Assembly (NCBI GenBank): GCA_021160625.1
Contig: JAGHCE010000088.1
Span: 1-7,321 of the forward strand
Direction of reading: 5' to 3'
Source: Planctomycetota bacterium
GTDB lineage: Bacteria > Planctomycetota > DG-23 > SLPQ01
Length of the DNA: 7,321 nt
Part shown: in pieces, positions 6,006 through 7,321 of the stretch
How the letters are laid out: every line of letters starts with the position of its first letter
How positions within the stretch are numbered: the stretch's first letter is position 1
Program-made: the position numbers and the translations under genes
Notes under the pieces: generated by a model
Seen by the model: the letters and a program-made list of their open reading frames with translations, nothing else
Databases searched by the model: none
Told to the model about the DNA's origin: nothing

Positions 6006-6983
6006 ATGGTCGAATCGCAATACTGGGTGTGGACGGCAAAGCAAACCCCCAAACTTCAAACCGAAACCCTGCCCGCTCCCGCCACAGGAGAGATTCTCGT
6101 CAGGACACGCTACACGGGCGTCTCCCCGGGCACGGAGATGGCGCTCTATATGATGACGCACGTGGGGTTTGCCGATCCGAAGAACACCTACGCGAAGTAT
6201 CCCCACCGAGGCGGGTATCTCAACATCGGAGTGATTGAGGCTGCCGGGGCACAGGCGGCCGGGCAGTGGCAGGTAGGGGAATGGGTTTTTTCGTCTGCGG
6301 GGCACTGCGGCTGGTGGCTGGACAGGCCCGACGAGGTATGGGGAGGGTGTTTTTGCCTTTCACAAGTCCTGCGCAGCCCCGAGTCCTGCTTTCTGGGATT
6401 GGTGCGGGTTGCCTATACGGCGCTCCACGTGGCTCCTCCCGCCCTCGGTGAGCGCGTGGCGGTGTTCGGAGCGGGCCTTGTGGGCAACTTCGCCGCGCAG
6501 CTCTATGCGGTGTCCGGCGCGGACGTCCTCGTGGTGGAAAGGGATGCTTTCCGCCGCGAAATCGCCGAAAAATGCGGCCTTCGGGCAGTTTCATCCACAG
6601 GTGAGATCAAGGGGTATTTCGGCGCGGAGCCTGCGATCATCGTCGAGGCGACCGGAGTTCCGGCGCTCTGCGTGGAGGCTATGGAGCGCGTTGCCCAGGG
6701 CGGGAGGGTGGTTATCCTGAGTTCGCCGCGCGGTGAGGCGCCCGTCAATTTCTACAGGCACATACACTCAAAGATGATAAAAGTCATCGGCGCGCATTCG
6801 AAGGCGCTTGGCGATTCCCAGGCCGCTATGGACCTCATAATCGGTCTCGTGTCCGCAGGCAAGGTGAAACTCGCGCCCTGCCTGACTCACACCGAGTCCT
6901 GGCGGGACGCGCCGAAGGTCTGGGACGCTTATGCCCGCGGTGCGAAAAACCGCCTTGGAACGGTCTTCGACTGGGAAAGATAG
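6006..6983 (+). CDS. Medium-chain dehydrogenase/reductase lacking zinc ligands
   Basis: The 325-residue product is a medium-chain dehydrogenase/reductase, an NAD(P)-dependent oxidoreductase. The N-terminal GroES-like domain has YTGVSPGTE (36-44), where zinc alcohol dehydrogenases carry the catalytic Cys; here it is Ser-Pro, and the four-Cys structural zinc lobe is also absent. The SPGTE form is typical of the branch that includes bacteriochlorophyllide dehydrogenase BchC and many uncharacterised relatives. The Rossmann domain has VFGAGLVG (153-160) and the acidic Glu178 after VLVV, which favours NAD over NADP, then VEATG (213-217) and GGRVVILSSP (232-241). The substrate cannot be inferred; no photosynthesis gene is nearby, so a BchC role is unlikely. 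The start is ATG 6006, with GAGG seven bases upstream; the frame is open to 5892 but without domain sequence. It may work with the ATP-grasp gene downstream. Confidence 0.85.
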   Translation: MVESQYWVWTAKQTPKLQTETLPAPATGEILVRTRYTGVSPGTEMALYMMTHVGFADPKNTYAKYPHRGGYLNIGVIEAAGAQAAGQWQVGEWVFSSAGHCGWWLDRPDEVWGGCFCLSQVLRSPESCFLGLVRVAYTALHVAPPALGERVAVFGAGLVGNFAAQLYAVSGADVLVVERDAFRREIAEKCGLRAVSSTGEIKGYFGAEPAIIVEATGVPALCVEAMERVAQGGRVVILSSPRGEAPVNFYRHIHSKMIKVIGAHSKALGDSQAAMDLIIGLVSAGKVKLAPCLTHTESWRDAPKVWDAYARGAKNRLGTVFDWER

Positions 6984-6987
6984 CCCG

Positions 6988-7029
6988 GCGGCGCCATTTA
7001 TGCCTTTTTTGCCTGGTTTGCGCCGCTTT
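6988..7029 (+). terminator. Weak possible terminator after the dehydrogenase gene
   Basis: GCGGCGC (6988-6994) and GCGCCGC (7020-7026) are perfect seven-base arms, but the loop is 25 bases and only TTT follows. A TTTTTT run lies inside the loop (7005-7010). It is a poor intrinsic terminator, so some transcription probably continues into the next gene. Confidence 0.25.
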
Positions 7030-7046
7030 CCGTATGGGGGTATAGT
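7018..7046 (+). promoter_or_regulatory. Candidate promoter for the ATP-grasp gene
   Basis: TATAGT (7041-7046, five of six consensus bases) has TTGCGC (7018-7023) 17 bases upstream. The -35 matches only in TTG. The start would be near 7052-7053, about 36 bases before the GTG start codon. Confidence 0.4.
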
Positions 7047-7073
7047 GAAGGTAGTCCCCGCAGTCACCTTCAC
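7045..7073 (+). repeat. Inverted repeat between promoter and ATP-grasp start
   Basis: GTGAAGGT (7045-7052) and ACCTTCAC (7066-7073) are perfect eight-base arms around a 13-base loop. The left arm overlaps the -10 and the predicted start site, and the right arm abuts AGGA (7074-7077) of the ribosome site. If transcription starts at 7052 it would be an operator-like site; if transcripts come from the dehydrogenase gene it would form a hairpin beside the ribosome site. Confidence 0.45.
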
Positions 7074-7088
7074 AGGACGTTTTGGTAA

Positions 7089-7321
7089 GTGACGAAGTCT
7101 TATAGACCGCTTAGCGTCATCATCTCGCCTGTTTTCGTAAACGGCACGTCGCTGCTGCGGGCCTTCGGCAGGCGGGGGGCGCATTGCGTGGCCGTCTCTT
7201 CCCGGCGCGATGTCTCCGGATTTGCGTCGCGCTTCGCACACGAAAAGGTCCTCCTGCCGCAGCTGGGCCAATTGCCGGGGCTCTTTGCGGACTGGCTCCT
7301 GTCTCGGCGGGACCTCTACGG
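7089..7321 (+). CDS. Probable ATP-grasp ligase, N-terminal part
   Basis: Seventy-seven codons lie before the window ends, with no stop. Reading from the GTG gives LSVIISPVFVNGTSLLRAFG, then a basic-Gly turn, CVAVSSRRDVSGFASRFAHE and KVLLPQLG, then LPGLFADWLLSRRDLYG. This fits the N-terminal (pre-ATP-grasp) fold of carboxylate-amine ligase-like ATP-grasp enzymes: a first strand ending in a small-residue turn, a helix with R-x-F/L-G, a strand, the SR-F/Y element, then K-V-x-x-P. The ATP-binding lysines and catalytic domain lie outside, so the family call is moderate. The start is well bounded: TAA is the codon just upstream in frame, so GTG 7089 is the earliest start. The ribosome site AGGA is 11 bases away, which is weak. 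Its product would ligate a carboxylate to an amine or similar group with ATP; substrate unknown. It follows the dehydrogenase by 105 bases. Confidence 0.7.
   Translation, partial: MTKSYRPLSVIISPVFVNGTSLLRAFGRRGAHCVAVSSRRDVSGFASRFAHEKVLLPQLGQLPGLFADWLLSRRDLY

Noticed and set aside
5115..6305. 396-residue minus-strand frame across the barrel gene, terminator and start of the dehydrogenase
   Set aside because: It runs through a clear terminator and two genes on the other strand, and its sequence is low-complexity shadow coding.

Overview
The window is GC-rich (about 60 % by eye), densely coding DNA from a Gram-negative bacterium. An inner-membrane Kdo transferase (WaaA/KdtA), a lipoprotein with a lipobox, a secreted protein with a Sec signal and a predicted outer-membrane beta-barrel all point to a two-membrane envelope with LPS. 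I cannot place the organism to species. The two uncharacterised exported proteins resemble the style of envelope proteins seen in Planctomycetes/PVC-like and related candidate phyla, but this is an impression, not a database match. I see no mobile element, CRISPR array, tRNA or rRNA.

Left half, minus strand, read from right to left: a 664-residue secreted protein of unknown function that appears to be an internal duplication with a Met/Gln/Pro-rich tail (2507-4501); a 247-residue lipoprotein with its own good sigma70-type promoter and a structured leader (1512-2255); then waaA/kdtA (41-1330). The waaA leader holds a candidate promoter, an intrinsic terminator and a competing hairpin, so it looks like an attenuator. 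A strong ribosome binding site at the left edge shows that another gene follows waaA closely.

The middle (4502-4988) is a 487-base divergent intergenic region. From it the plus-strand genes begin: a 256-residue predicted outer-membrane beta-barrel protein (4989-5759) followed by two hairpins, the second a clear intrinsic terminator; a 325-residue medium-chain dehydrogenase/reductase of the type lacking the usual zinc ligands (6006-6983), with its own candidate promoter; and the first 77 codons of a probable ATP-grasp ligase (7089 to the window end), again with its own candidate promoter.

The shared theme of the left part and the barrel gene is the cell envelope. The dehydrogenase and ATP-grasp gene look like a separate small-molecule or sugar-modification unit of unknown pathway. 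Nothing here is a recognisable defence or mobile system. The most noteworthy points are the attenuator-like waaA leader, the switch-like leader of the lipoprotein gene, and the duplicated architecture of the 664-residue protein.
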